Source: Arthrobacter sp. 135MFCol5.1
GTDB lineage: Bacteria; Actinomycetota; Actinomycetes; Actinomycetales; Micrococcaceae
Assembly (NCBI RefSeq): GCF_000374865.1
Contig: NZ_KB895453.1
Location: forward strand, 310,001 to 374,000
DNA: 64,000 nt
Reading direction: 5' to 3'
The position numbers and the translations under genes are program-made. How positions within the stretch are numbered: the first letter of the stretch is position 1; every line of letters starts with the position of its first letter. Positions 34,669 through 43,808 of this stretch are shown here, piece after piece. The notes below the pieces were generated by a model, which saw nothing but the letters and a program-made list of their open reading frames with translations, was not told the DNA's origin and ran no database searches.

Positions 34669-35505
34669 ATGGTGTCCACCATGACTCCTGCAACGACTTC
34701 CGACAGCAACGGCACAGGCACCAGTACCAACGGCGGGACGGACGCCAAAGGCGCTTCCGTCGTCGTCAATGCCATCGCTGTCCTGCGCACCTTTACCGCG
34801 GACGAACCCTTGCTGGGGGTTACGGAAATCGCCAACCGGGTGGGCATGCACAAAAGCAGTGTCTCCCGGATCCTGGCCACCTTCGAGCAGGAGAACCTGG
34901 TGGAACGGGACCCGGAAACCAAGCGGTTCCGGCTGGGGCTGGGGCTGATCGCCGTCGCCGGGCCGCTGCTGGCCGAGATGGAGGAACGGCGCGTTGCGTA
35001 CCCCGTGCTGCGGCAACTGGCGGAGCAGACCGGCGAAACCAGTGCGCTCATGCTCTGGAACGGGGACGAAGCCATTTGCGTGGAGCAGATCGCCAGCCAC
35101 CACCAGATCAAGCACACCACGCCGCTGGGCGCCCGGTACCGGGACGCCATGAGCGCTTCCGTCCAGGTGTTCCTGTCCACGCTGCCGGCCGAGCGGGTGC
35201 GTGAATTGCTGCGGAGCGGAGCCATCACCTTTCCCGGAATGGACGACGCCGGCCTGATGGCTTACGAGGCCCGGCTCCAGGACGTGGCGCGGCGGGGCTG
35301 GGCGGGCAACTACGGTGAATCGTCCATGGATGAAGTGGGCGTGGCGGCCCCGGTCCGCGACCATCGTGGCGACGTGGTAGCGGCCGTCCTGATTCCGGCC
35401 CCGCGCTTCCGGGTATCGAAGGAGCAGTTCGAGCGTCTGGCTGAAGCCTGCGTTGCCGCCGCCGCCAAGGTGACCACCCGTCTGGGCGGCCGTCCGGCAA
35501 GCTGA
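34669..35505 (+). CDS. IclR-family transcriptional regulator
   Basis: 278 aa. Winged HTH (about 28-90): SVVVNAIAVLRTFTADEPLL, VTEIANRVGMHKSSVSRILA. Effector domain with GARYRDAMSASVQVFLSTL, GNYGESSMDEVGVAAPVRDH and VAAVLIPAPRF. Likely senses creatine or a product and controls the upstream transporter/creatinase genes through the GTTGC-N7-GCAAC pair. The start is uncertain (ATG 34669, GTG 34672 or ATG 34681), with GAGGAAAG just upstream. Confidence 0.87.
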   Translation: MVSTMTPATTSDSNGTGTSTNGGTDAKGASVVVNAIAVLRTFTADEPLLGVTEIANRVGMHKSSVSRILATFEQENLVERDPETKRFRLGLGLIAVAGPLLAEMEERRVAYPVLRQLAEQTGETSALMLWNGDEAICVEQIASHHQIKHTTPLGARYRDAMSASVQVFLSTLPAERVRELLRSGAITFPGMDDAGLMAYEARLQDVARRGWAGNYGESSMDEVGVAAPVRDHRGDVVAAVLIPAPRFRVSKEQFERLAEACVAAAAKVTTRLGGRPAS

Positions 35506-35557
35506 TCCGGCATGTTCAGGTGGCCGGGTGTTCAGGTGGCCAGGACGAATACCTGGT

Positions 35558-36307
35558 TCACGCTGTGACCGCGCTGACTGCGACGACGCCACCCCACGGG
35601 TCGCTGATCACCGCGCTCCGGAATCCCGGGGTGTTCGAGGGTGCCATGAGGATGCCGCCCCCTAACGCAACGGCCCGGTCGGCAGTGGAGTCTGCACTGG
35701 CCACCGCGAAGTTCACACTCCAGTTCGGCGGAACGTCCACGCCCTCCGTTGAGGTGGCCACTGCCACCATACGGTCTCGCAGAAGCCATAGTGAGAAGGC
35801 TGCGTCAGGCGGTGACTTCAGCTCCCACGTGAACATTGACCTGTAGAAATCCCCGGCTTTTCCAAGATCCGGGGTGTGCAAGGAACTCATCGCCCAGCAG
35901 TTCGGCTGGTCGGCAAGCTCAACGCCGTCAATTTCGCCTGCCTGCCGCAGGCAGAACAGCACGCCGGAGGAATCGGCAACCAGCGCAGTGGGGGCGTGGG
36001 CGTCCAGGAGCATCAACCGCCGGCCCCCAACCTGTTCAGCGCGTGCCGATGCCTCGGCGACGTCCTCCACCCGGATGTGCGTCAGCCAGCCCGCAGGCGA
36101 CTGTGGCGGGGCCTGTCCCACACCGGCCACCAGGCGTCCGTTGAGGCGCGCCCGGTAGTAGTCACCGTCAATGCCGGACGTGGGAATTGCCTCGTCGAAG
36201 CTCCAGCCGAAAAGTTGGCCGTAGAACTCTTTGGCTGCCCGGGGATCCGGTTGCCACGTGTCCACCCAGCAGGGTGCACCTACCGACGACGTATCCCGCT
36301 TGGCCAT
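35558..36307 (-). CDS. Two-domain VOC (glyoxalase-like) protein
   Basis: 249 aa with two tandem vicinal-oxygen-chelate domains: CWVDTWQPDPRAAKEFYGQL and GWLTHIRVEDVAEASARAEQ (first), CWAMSSLHTPDLGKAGDFYR and NWSVNFAVASADSTADRAVA (second). This arrangement is seen in actinobacterial 27-kDa antigen/CFP30-like proteins of unknown substrate. ATG 36307 has GAGGGGG upstream; the longer frame continues into unrelated intergenic sequence. Confidence 0.83.
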   Translation of the reverse strand: MAKRDTSSVGAPCWVDTWQPDPRAAKEFYGQLFGWSFDEAIPTSGIDGDYYRARLNGRLVAGVGQAPPQSPAGWLTHIRVEDVAEASARAEQVGGRRLMLLDAHAPTALVADSSGVLFCLRQAGEIDGVELADQPNCWAMSSLHTPDLGKAGDFYRSMFTWELKSPPDAAFSLWLLRDRMVAVATSTEGVDVPPNWSVNFAVASADSTADRAVALGGGILMAPSNTPGFRSAVISDPWGGVVAVSAVTA

Positions 36308-36496
36308 AGTGCGCCCCCTCGAATCCCGCTGGGCCGCCGGACGCGTGGCGCCGGCCCCAAGAGCAATGCACGGCAAGCATACGTCCGAAGCCGGAGGCGT
36401 GACGGGAGGTGGATGCGGGTCCGGTCGGGCATTGCCCCTTATCAGCCCAGCTCCGCTCGGCGGCCCGACCTCCGCGAGTGCGGCCCGGACCTCTGT

Positions 36497-36586
36497 GATG
36501 GGTCCAGGATCGCCGGACAACCAGGCGTCCATGTCCACAAACACTGCATCCGGAAGATGGCCGCCGTCGTATGCCGAATGTCTCAT
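36497..36586 (-). pseudogene. Possible remnant of a rhodanese/thiosulfate sulfurtransferase N-terminus
   Basis: Within a 390-base gap, the minus strand encodes MRHSAYDGGHLPDAVFVDMD then AWLSGDPGP. This resembles the inhibitor-side strand of two-domain rhodaneses (..GHLPGAVFVDLD..SGPPGP), but the frame continues into sequence with no rhodanese features and no CxxGxR active-site loop is present nearby. It looks like a deletion remnant; chance similarity cannot be excluded. Nothing else is seen in 36308-36696. Confidence 0.3.
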
Positions 36587-36696
36587 TATATGGACGCAAG
36601 GGAGCGCGGCCCCGGGCTTCTTCACGGCCTGTCCGGGCGCTCGTCGGAGCCGTGCCGGTCTGTACAACCAGCACCGGCCCGCGGGAAACTGGCGCC

Positions 36697-37260
36697 ATGG
36701 GCAAACTAACCTTCGCCATGAACGTCAGCCTGGACGGCTATACCGCAGCTCGCGGGGACGACCTCGGCTGGAGCATGCCGGACGATGAACTGTTCCAATG
36801 GTGGTCCGACCGCGTGTCGGCGACGGGCCTGGCCCTGTACGGACGCAGGCTGTGGGAGGCGATGAGCTCCCACTGGCCCACCGCGGACCAGGAGCCTGGT
36901 GCCACGCCGGCGGAGATTGAGTTCGCGCAACGCTGGCGGGACATGCCGAAGGTGGTGTTCTCCTCCAAGCCCCGCCCGGTCAACTGGAATACCCGCCTTG
37001 TCACCGGCGATGCAGTTCCGGAGATCGCGCGGCTCAAGGCAGGGGAGGGCGGTCCGATTGATATCGTCGGTGCCACGCTCGCCGCGGCGGCCATGCGGGC
37101 CGGACTGATCGACGAGTACGTGATGGTCACCCATCCGGTCCTGGTGGGCGGCGGGACGCCCTTCTTTACCTCCCTGGACCATTGGGTGCAGCTGAAGCTT
37201 GTGGAGACCAGGGCCTTTCCCGGTGGCGCGGTCCTGGCCCGGTACGACGTTCGTCGCTGA
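36697..37260 (+). CDS. Dihydrofolate reductase-fold (RibD C-terminal-like) protein
   Basis: 187 aa. KLTFAMNVSLDGYTAARGDD start, LALYGRRLWEAMSSHWP, and MPKVVFSSKPRPVNWNTRLV followed by PIDIVGATLAAAAMRAGLID and HPVLVGGGTPFF, the cofactor-binding layout of YyaP/YwjB-type reductases. NADPH-dependent reduction of an unknown substrate is likely. Single-gene unit. Confidence 0.85.
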   Translation: MGKLTFAMNVSLDGYTAARGDDLGWSMPDDELFQWWSDRVSATGLALYGRRLWEAMSSHWPTADQEPGATPAEIEFAQRWRDMPKVVFSSKPRPVNWNTRLVTGDAVPEIARLKAGEGGPIDIVGATLAAAAMRAGLIDEYVMVTHPVLVGGGTPFFTSLDHWVQLKLVETRAFPGGAVLARYDVRR

Positions 37261-37331
37261 GCAGGCCAAGACTCAAAGCGGCCTGCCTCCGCGCTTGGGG
37301 ATAGGGCGGCAAATTTACCGGGACGGGCCTC

Positions 37332-38942
37332 TCAGGGGAGCCCCGCCATCCGGGCGGCGAGATGCAATGCCGCCAGCCGCCCCGTCCCGCGAGGATCGCC
37401 ACCGCACAGCTCAAAGATCCGCTGAAGCCGGTGGTGCATGGACTGCCGTTCCAAGTGCAGTTCGCGCGCCGATTGCGCGGTGTTGCAGCCCGAGTCCAGC
37501 CATACCCGCAAAGTCTCCAGCAACTGGGACTGCCGCTGCGCGTCATGCTCCAGGACCGCCCGCAGCTGCCGGTTCACGAACGCCTCCCGCGCCGAGGCAT
37601 CCAGGCAGGTCAGGGACAGGCTTTCAACCGCGGAATCCTCCGCGTCCACCACCACCAGGCCGCGGGCCGGATACTGCCGGCGTGCCGAGGCGTTCCGCCG
37701 CCGGATCTGGCGCACCTCCAAGGCCCGCCGCGCCTCTGCCAGCGACCAGGAAGCCCCAGCCACCCCGCCGGCCAGGGGCCCCACGGCAATCACCGCGTCA
37801 GGGTCCCCCGCCAGGCCCTGCAACGATCCCAACAGCCGCCGCCGCTCACCGGCGGCATCGGTGCAGGGGAGGCCGATCATCACCACCAGCTCGGCGTCGT
37901 CCAGGTACGCGGCACAGGGAATCCGGCGTGAGCTCAGGAAGGTTTCGACGGCGCAGCGCACCTCCTGCGGTGACGCCGCATGGATTGCCGCCACCACTGC
38001 CGGGGAATCCGTGGGAAAGCCGGCCCCGGGGGCAAGCTGCTCAAGCCGCCACTCCGGGGCGGAATTGAGCACTGCCCGCATCAGTTCTGCTCCGGCCAGG
38101 GCGTGCAGTCCGGGTGGAGTGTGCTGCAGCAGCGCCAGCCCGAGGATGTCCACGGAGCGTTCCCCGGCCACCTGCGCCAGCGCCACGTCTGCGGCCTCCG
38201 GTACCCGCACCTCAAGCCGCCCCATCAGGACGCCGCGCACGGGAATGTCCACGCTGACCACCGTTCCGCCGGGCAGCCCGGCCCCGCCGGCAAGGCTGCC
38301 GTGAGCGCCCGGTCCGGAGCCGTCGTCGTCCGCCGGCCCCTCCCCGGCGTCCGCGTCCACCCCGGTGCTCCACCCCTCGGGGGCGGCGCTGCCCATGGTC
38401 ACTCCCCACGGGGAGGTGAGGTGCACGGCGGAACCCGTGATGCCCGCCAGTACGGCCAGGATCTTGTCCAGCGAGGCCCCATGGGCCAGCTCCGCCGCCA
38501 TGGCACGGGTGGCGGCGTCGGCCTGCTGCAGGTGCCCCACCGACTCGCTGACCAGCATGGAATTGATGGCCTGCATGACGCCCACAAAGGGCACCACCTT
38601 CCGCAGCTCGACCACCGGAAGACCGTATGCCTCGGCCGTCCGCAGCATGTCCGCAGGGATTTCCGGGAGGGCGCCCCCCGTCTCGATGGCGAGCGCCGCG
38701 ATACCCCGCTGGGCCAGTTCGCGGACATAGTCCTCGCGTTTGGCGGGGGTGGCCGTGGCCAGGGTGATCCCGCCGCAGAGCAGCAGCTCGCCGCCACGGA
38801 GCAGGGGAGCGATGTCCAGGACTTCGCTGGAATGGACCCAGCGCACCGGCTGCGCATCGGCCACCACGCCCAGGGGATGGAGTACGGGATCGGCGGCGGC
38901 AAGGGCGGGGTGGGCGAGTATTTCGCCAAGAAACACTGACAC
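37332..38942 (-). CDS. PucR-family transcriptional regulator
   Basis: 536 aa starting GTG 38942. N-terminal PucR purine-catabolism domain (VSVFLGEILAHPALAAADPV through PVVELRKVVPFVGVM), a GGDEF-like middle, and the C-terminal HTH_30 segment: LLETLRVWLDSGCNTAQSAR, RQSMHHRLQRIFELCG. It activates nitrogen-compound catabolism and is divergent from the NCS1 permease gene, which it likely controls through the dyad at 38966-38982. Residues 205-230 are a Gly/Asp-rich linker. Confidence 0.86.
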   Translation of the reverse strand: MSVFLGEILAHPALAAADPVLHPLGVVADAQPVRWVHSSEVLDIAPLLRGGELLLCGGITLATATPAKREDYVRELAQRGIAALAIETGGALPEIPADMLRTAEAYGLPVVELRKVVPFVGVMQAINSMLVSESVGHLQQADAATRAMAAELAHGASLDKILAVLAGITGSAVHLTSPWGVTMGSAAPEGWSTGVDADAGEGPADDDGSGPGAHGSLAGGAGLPGGTVVSVDIPVRGVLMGRLEVRVPEAADVALAQVAGERSVDILGLALLQHTPPGLHALAGAELMRAVLNSAPEWRLEQLAPGAGFPTDSPAVVAAIHAASPQEVRCAVETFLSSRRIPCAAYLDDAELVVMIGLPCTDAAGERRRLLGSLQGLAGDPDAVIAVGPLAGGVAGASWSLAEARRALEVRQIRRRNASARRQYPARGLVVVDAEDSAVESLSLTCLDASAREAFVNRQLRAVLEHDAQRQSQLLETLRVWLDSGCNTAQSARELHLERQSMHHRLQRIFELCGGDPRGTGRLAALHLAARMAGLP

Positions 38943-38965
38943 GACATTCCGTAACGTAGTAGGGG

Positions 38966-38982
38966 AATCTGTTCGACAGATT
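38966..38982. promoter_or_regulatory. Inverted repeat AATCTGTTCGACAGATT, candidate PucR operator
   Basis: Perfect 7-bp arms with a 3-bp centre, midway between the PucR gene start (38942) and the permease start (39049). On the minus strand it follows a TACAAT -10-like box (around 38983-38988). Suited to control both divergent genes. Confidence 0.55.
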
Positions 38983-39048
38983 GTATCTTGTTCCTTGTGA
39001 TGGGGGCCACATAGCCTTTGAGTACTTATCCACCTCACGGAGGCCCCC

Positions 39049-40599
39049 ATGCAAGAAAAGCTTTCACCAGCAACGCACGGGCACGCGGCCCCTGCCGGCC
39101 AGGACCACAACGTCGTGGACCACGAAGCCTGGCTGCAGCCCATCCCCGAATCAGCGCGCACACGCAAGGTATCCGGCCAGTTCTGGATCTGGGCGGGCGC
39201 CAACCTGGCTCCCATCAACTGGGTGCTGGGGGCACTCGGTATCCAGCTGGGACTCGGCCTGGCGGACACCGTCACCGTCCTGGTCCTGGGCAACCTGATC
39301 GGCATGCTCCTCTTTGGCTGCTTCGTCCTCCTGGGCCAAAAGACCGGAGCCACCGGCATGGTCCTGGCCCGGGCCGCTTTCGGCCGCCGCGGCAATTACC
39401 TGCCGGCCGCCATCCAGGCCCTGCTGGTCATCGGCTGGTGCGCGGTGAACACCTGGATCATCCTCGACCTGGTCATGGCACTCTTCGGAACCCTCGGCTG
39501 GGTTGACCCTGAAGCCCCCAACTACGCCTGGAAGATCGGCGTCGCCACCTTCATCATGGCCCTGCAGGTCGCTATCGCCTGGTTCGGCTACAAAGCCATC
39601 GCGGCCTTCGAAAAATGGACGGTACCGCCAACCATCCTCATCCTGGCCGTCATGTCCGCCGTCGCCTGGTTCGGCATGGACATCGACTGGGGCTACGCCG
39701 GACCGGCCGGCGCCATCCTGGAAGGCTCGGAACGGATCGCCGCCATGAGCGCCGTCATGACTGCCATCGGCATTGGCTGGGGTATCACCTGGTTCACCTA
39801 CGCCGCGGACTACTCCCGGTTCGTCAGCACCAGCGTCCCCAAGAAGAAGGTCTACCTGGCCTCGGTCCTGGGCCAGTTCATTCCTGTGGTCTGGCTGGGT
39901 GTCTTGGGCGCCAGCCTGGCTACCAACTCCGGGGAGATCGACCCCGGCAAGCTGATCGTCCTCAACTTCGGCGCCATGGCTCTGCCGGTGCTGCTCATGG
40001 TGCTCCACGGCCCCATCGCCACCAATATCCTCAACATCTACACGTTCTCGGTCGCGACCCAGGCACTGGATATCTCCATCAGCCGCCGCAAGCTCAACCT
40101 GTTCGTCGGCGTCTTCTCGCTCGCCGCCGTCGTCTTCTTCATCTTCCAGGAGGACTTCGCCGCGGTGCTCGACGCCTGGCTGATCGGCCTGGTGGCCTGG
40201 GTGGCCGCCTGGGGCGGCATCATGCTGGTGCACTACTTCTGGCTGGACAAGCGCTGGCCGGGCGAGCCGGAGCGCCTGTTCGACGCCGTGGGCACCAAGC
40301 GGCTGCCCGGCGTCAACTGGGCCGGTGTCATCTCCCTGGTGGCCGGGATCGTCGCAACCTGGCTCTTCATGTACGGCCTGATCCCCATCATGCAGGGCCC
40401 CATCGCGGTGGCCCTGGGCGGCTGGGACCTGTCCTGGCTGGCCGGCGGACTGACCAGCGCCGGGGTGTACGCCATCCTCGGGCCACGGCAGCACATCCGG
40501 TACCTCGCAGTGAAGCCCCGGACGGTCACCGCCGTGAGCCCCGCCCCCGGAGCAGGCGGCAAGGAAACGGACGCCGCCCCTGTCCTGCCCGCCCGCTAG
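39049..40599 (+). CDS. NCS1-family permease (purine/pyrimidine, allantoin or hydantoin type)
   Basis: 516 aa, twelve helices. NCS1 signatures: WIWAGANLAPINWVLGALGI (helix 1), TGATGMVLARAAFGRRGNYL, LVIGWCAVNTWIILDLVMAL and TWFTYAADYSRFV. Transporters of this family use sodium or protons to import nucleobases, allantoin, hydantoins or thiamine. Downstream deacetylase and amidohydrolase genes suggest a cyclic amide or ureide. GGAGG precedes ATG 39049. Confidence 0.88.
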   Translation: MQEKLSPATHGHAAPAGQDHNVVDHEAWLQPIPESARTRKVSGQFWIWAGANLAPINWVLGALGIQLGLGLADTVTVLVLGNLIGMLLFGCFVLLGQKTGATGMVLARAAFGRRGNYLPAAIQALLVIGWCAVNTWIILDLVMALFGTLGWVDPEAPNYAWKIGVATFIMALQVAIAWFGYKAIAAFEKWTVPPTILILAVMSAVAWFGMDIDWGYAGPAGAILEGSERIAAMSAVMTAIGIGWGITWFTYAADYSRFVSTSVPKKKVYLASVLGQFIPVVWLGVLGASLATNSGEIDPGKLIVLNFGAMALPVLLMVLHGPIATNILNIYTFSVATQALDISISRRKLNLFVGVFSLAAVVFFIFQEDFAAVLDAWLIGLVAWVAAWGGIMLVHYFWLDKRWPGEPERLFDAVGTKRLPGVNWAGVISLVAGIVATWLFMYGLIPIMQGPIAVALGGWDLSWLAGGLTSAGVYAILGPRQHIRYLAVKPRTVTAVSPAPGAGGKETDAAPVLPAR

Positions 40600-40662
40600 G
40601 CCGCACAGCTTCCCATCCCCCAACACCTGGCGGGCGCCCTGCGCCCGCCGAAAGGATTTCCC

Positions 40663-41610
40663 GTGAACCAGCCCGCCATCGCGGACGCCCTGCATCCGGT
40701 CACCTGGCCCGACGGCGCCAAAGCCGCAGCCTCCTTCACCTTCGACGTGGACGCGGAGTCCTGCACGATCGCCCACGACCCCAGCTCCACCCGGCGCATG
40801 TCGCTGATGACCCACCAGTCGTACGGTCCCAAAGTCGCCGTACCGCGGCTCCTGAAAATCCTTGAGCGCCAGGACATCAAAGCCACCTTCTTCATCCCGG
40901 GCTTCACCGCCGAGTCCTACCCGGACGTGGTCCGGCGGATCGTCGACGGCGGGCATGAGGTTGGCCACCACGGCTACCTGCACGAACCGATGCAGGGCAT
41001 CGACGCCGCCACCGAGGCCGGCTACCTTGACCGCGGCCTCGAAGCCCTGGCGAAGGTGGCCGGGGTCCGGCCGGTGGGGTACCGGGCACCGTGGTGGGAA
41101 CTGAACTGGCATTCCCCGGGCCTCCTCGCGGACCGCGGCTTCCTCTACGATTCCAGCCTGCTCGACGGCGATGCCCCCTACCGCTTCGCCGTCGCCGCCG
41201 ATGATCCCCGGGACATCGTGGAGATCCCCGTGGACTGGACCCTTGATGACTGGGAGCAGTACGCCTTCTACCCCGGCGTGACCGGCAGCGGCGTCATCGA
41301 AAGCCCGGCCAAGGTCCTGGAAATGTGGACCCTCGAGGCCGAGGCGCACCACTCCCAGGGCAGCTGCTTCGTCCTGACCAACCATCCGTTCATCTCCGGC
41401 CGGCCCTCCAAGGCCGTGGCCCTTGAACAGCTGATTGAGCGGGTGAAGGCGATGGACGGCATGTGGGTCGCCACCATGGAACAGATTGCCCGGCACACCA
41501 AGGCCACGGTCACGGAGGTCCACACCCACGCGCGGATTGACGTGCCGGTATTCCCGGGCGCGGGTGCACAATTCCAGCCGGCCGTGGTGCGGCAGGGGGT
41601 GCTGGCCTAG
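40663..41610 (+). CDS. Polysaccharide-deacetylase-fold hydrolase (PuuE/allantoinase-like)
   Basis: 315 aa from GTG 40663, with AAAGGA upstream. NodB homology: FTFDVDAESCTI (metal/catalytic Asp), GHEVGHHGYLHEP (His pair), YRAPWWELNWHSPGLLA and late HPFISGRPSK. No signal peptide, so it is cytosolic, like PuuE allantoinase and other amidohydrolases of the fold rather than cell-wall deacetylases. Together with the NCS1 permease it points to hydrolysis of an imported cyclic amide. Confidence 0.83.
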   Translation: MNQPAIADALHPVTWPDGAKAAASFTFDVDAESCTIAHDPSSTRRMSLMTHQSYGPKVAVPRLLKILERQDIKATFFIPGFTAESYPDVVRRIVDGGHEVGHHGYLHEPMQGIDAATEAGYLDRGLEALAKVAGVRPVGYRAPWWELNWHSPGLLADRGFLYDSSLLDGDAPYRFAVAADDPRDIVEIPVDWTLDDWEQYAFYPGVTGSGVIESPAKVLEMWTLEAEAHHSQGSCFVLTNHPFISGRPSKAVALEQLIERVKAMDGMWVATMEQIARHTKATVTEVHTHARIDVPVFPGAGAQFQPAVVRQGVLA

Positions 41611-41654
41611 AGTGGCCGAAAGGGCCGGGGCCGCCGGCCGGGAGGAGTGCCCGC

Positions 41655-42890
41655 ATGGACCTCATGGCCAACCTTACGGACAGCATCGGGCAGGAACTCG
41701 CCTGGCAGATTCCCCTGTACGAGCAATTCCACCGGAACCCCGAGCTTGGCCTTGCCGAACACGCAACGTCCGCCGCGGCAGCGGACCTGCTGGCCGGCTG
41801 GGGCTTTGACGTCCGGCACTTTGGCCGCACCGGCGTCGTGGGCGTTCTCGCCAACGGCGCCGGTTCCTGCGTCCTGGCCCGGGCGGACATGGACGCCCTC
41901 CCCGTCGCCGAGGCCACCGGTGCGACGTACGCCTCCGCCGTTCCAGGGGTGATGCACGCCTGCGCGCACGACATGCACGTGGTGGCAATGCTCGGCGCGG
42001 CAAAGTATCTGGCTGGCCACCGGGACACTTGGCAGGGCACCTACGTTGCCTTGTTCCAGCCGGCGGAGGAGACGGCGGCGGGGTCCCGGGCAATGCTCGA
42101 CGACGGCCTGGCCGCCGGAATCCCGCGGCCGGACATTGCGCTGGCCCAGCACGTCATGCCCACCGAGGCGGGAACCATCGGCACCACGCCGGGTCCCGTG
42201 CTGTCGGCCGGCGATTCGGTGCGCATCACCGTGCACGGCCGGGGTGCGCACGGATCCATGCCGCACAAGTCGGTCGATCCGGTGGTGCTGGCTGCCTCGA
42301 TCATCCTCCGCCTGCAGACCGTGGTGTCCCGTGAAACGCGCCCGGGGGAGTTTGCGGTGCTGACCATCGGCTCGGTGACCGCCGGTGCCACGGCCAACAT
42401 CATCCCGGACCGGGCGGAACTGCTGCTCAACCTCCGTACCTACAGCATGGCCGTCCGGAGCCAGATGCTCGCCGCCATCGAGCGGATTGTGCGCGGAGAG
42501 TGCGTCGCGGCCGGCTCGCCTCAGGAACCGGAGTTCGAGTACTACGACCAATACCCGCTGACCAGCAACGATCCCGGGGCCAACGCCAGGGTCACAGCGG
42601 CCTTCACCACGACGTTCGGTGCCGACGCCGTCTACCGCACCGCCCCGCAGACTGCGTCGGAGGATTTCAGCCGCATTCCCGACGCTTTCGGGGCCCCGTA
42701 CGTGTACTGGGTTGTCGGGTCGGTGCCTCGGGAAACCTACCGGCAGGCGGTGGCAACGGGCGCCGTGGACACCGATATTCCAGCCAACCACTCACCGTTC
42801 TTCCTGCCCGCCGTGGATCCCACCCTGCGGGTGGCTACGCAGGCGCAGGCTGCCGCGGCCCTCGCGTACCTGGGCGACGCGGCTTCCTAG
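41655..42890 (+). CDS. M20-family metal-dependent amidohydrolase (hippurate hydrolase-like)
   Basis: 411 aa. Metal site: LARADMDALPVAE (Asp), HACAHDMHVV (Cys/His), FQPAEETAAGSRAMLDDGL (Glu pair), IALAQHVMPTE (His) and NHSPFFLP (His). Dimerisation domain around VRITVHGRGAHGSMPHKSVD. It cleaves N-acyl or N-carbamoyl amino compounds. It begins 44 bases after the deacetylase stop, and its last four bases overlap the convergent XRE gene. GGAGGAG precedes ATG 41655. Confidence 0.87.
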   Translation: MDLMANLTDSIGQELAWQIPLYEQFHRNPELGLAEHATSAAAADLLAGWGFDVRHFGRTGVVGVLANGAGSCVLARADMDALPVAEATGATYASAVPGVMHACAHDMHVVAMLGAAKYLAGHRDTWQGTYVALFQPAEETAAGSRAMLDDGLAAGIPRPDIALAQHVMPTEAGTIGTTPGPVLSAGDSVRITVHGRGAHGSMPHKSVDPVVLAASIILRLQTVVSRETRPGEFAVLTIGSVTAGATANIIPDRAELLLNLRTYSMAVRSQMLAAIERIVRGECVAAGSPQEPEFEYYDQYPLTSNDPGANARVTAAFTTTFGADAVYRTAPQTASEDFSRIPDAFGAPYVYWVVGSVPRETYRQAVATGAVDTDIPANHSPFFLPAVDPTLRVATQAQAAAALAYLGDAAS

Positions 42891-43723
42891 CCGCTTCGAG
42901 CCAGCAGGGACCGCATCTGCGCGGCCGCGTCGCTGCCCGGTGCAGGGGTATACACCACGATGTGGAGGTCCGGCCGGTCGGACGGGGACACCTGGTGGTG
43001 TTCCAACTGGAGCACACCCACGGCCGGGTGGTGGAAAAGGCGCTCGCGGGATTCGAAGCCCAGGATGTCGTACAGGTCCCAGCCCTGCCGGAATTCCGGG
43101 CTGGCTTCCTTCAGCCGTTCCACCTGGTACTGGATGTCCGGATCACCGAGCCGCTGCCCGGCTTCGGCGCGGAATTCGGCAAGGAACCGCTTGCTGGTGG
43201 TTTCCCAGTCCGGCAGGAGGTTGCGGACGTAGGGATCGGTGAACACCAGCCAGAGGAGGTTGCGGTCCGCCGGGGCCACCGTGGCGATGTTCGGAAACAG
43301 GGCGGCATAGGCCGTGTTCCAGCCGGCCACGCCCCAGTCCGGAAACAGCGCGAAGCTCGGATTGGGGTCCAGTGCATCGAGCAGGCGCTGGATATGGGGC
43401 GGGGCGGAATCGGCTGCGGGGCCGGCAGGGGCCGCTGCTGCGTAACCGCCCAAGGACAGGACGTAGCCCACGCCGGTTGCCGAGAGATGCAGGGCCCGGC
43501 TGACCGCCTCCAGCACCTGCCGGGACGGGCTGATGTCCCTGCCCTGCTCCAGCCATGTGTACCAGGTGACGCTGACGCCGGAAAGGAACGCCACCTCTTC
43601 GCGGCGCAGTCCCCGGTCGCGCGCCCGGCCGATCGGCGGCAGGCCGTAATCCGCCCGGAGCGCCTGGTCCCGGCGGGCGCGGAGGAAGAGGCCGAGTTCT
43701 TTGCGGCGCCCTGGTTCAGTCAC
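42887..43723 (-). CDS. XRE regulator with MmyB-like ligand-binding domain
   Basis: 278 aa. [35 protein letters not shown] with [20 protein letters not shown]. The C-terminal MmyB-like domain shows [35 protein letters not shown] and the [15 protein letters not shown] core. These repressors usually control a neighbouring oxidoreductase or transporter gene and bind a hydrophobic ligand. Divergent from ilvD, with a CTACTAGTAG dyad between. GTG 43723. Confidence 0.85.
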   Translation of the reverse strand: MTEPGRRKELGLFLRARRDQALRADYGLPPIGRARDRGLRREEVAFLSGVSVTWYTWLEQGRDISPSRQVLEAVSRALHLSATGVGYVLSLGGYAAAAPAGPAADSAPPHIQRLLDALDPNPSFALFPDWGVAGWNTAYAALFPNIATVAPADRNLLWLVFTDPYVRNLLPDWETTSKRFLAEFRAEAGQRLGDPDIQYQVERLKEASPEFRQGWDLYDILGFESRERLFHHPAVGVLQLEHHQVSPSDRPDLHIVVYTPAPGSDAAAQMRSLLARSG

Positions 43724-43752
43724 CAGAAAATACTATTACTCTGGTACTCCTG

Positions 43753-43762
43753 CTACTAGTAG
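43753..43762. promoter_or_regulatory. CTACTAGTAG palindrome between the XRE gene and ilvD
   Basis: A perfect 10-bp palindrome set in AT-rich sequence with repeated TACT/AGTA words (43735-43765), between divergent starts at 43723 and 43809. Candidate operator or promoter element; inference only. Confidence 0.35.
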
Positions 43763-43808
43763 TAAGAGCGTCTTCCGTATGGAGGGCCATGCCCGCAGGA
43801 TGGTAAGC

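Noticed and set aside
39151..41571. 806-codon open frame on the minus strand
   Set aside because: Antisense to the NCS1 permease and deacetylase genes; composition (Asp/Gly/His/Gln-rich) is the typical shadow of high-GC coding sequence.
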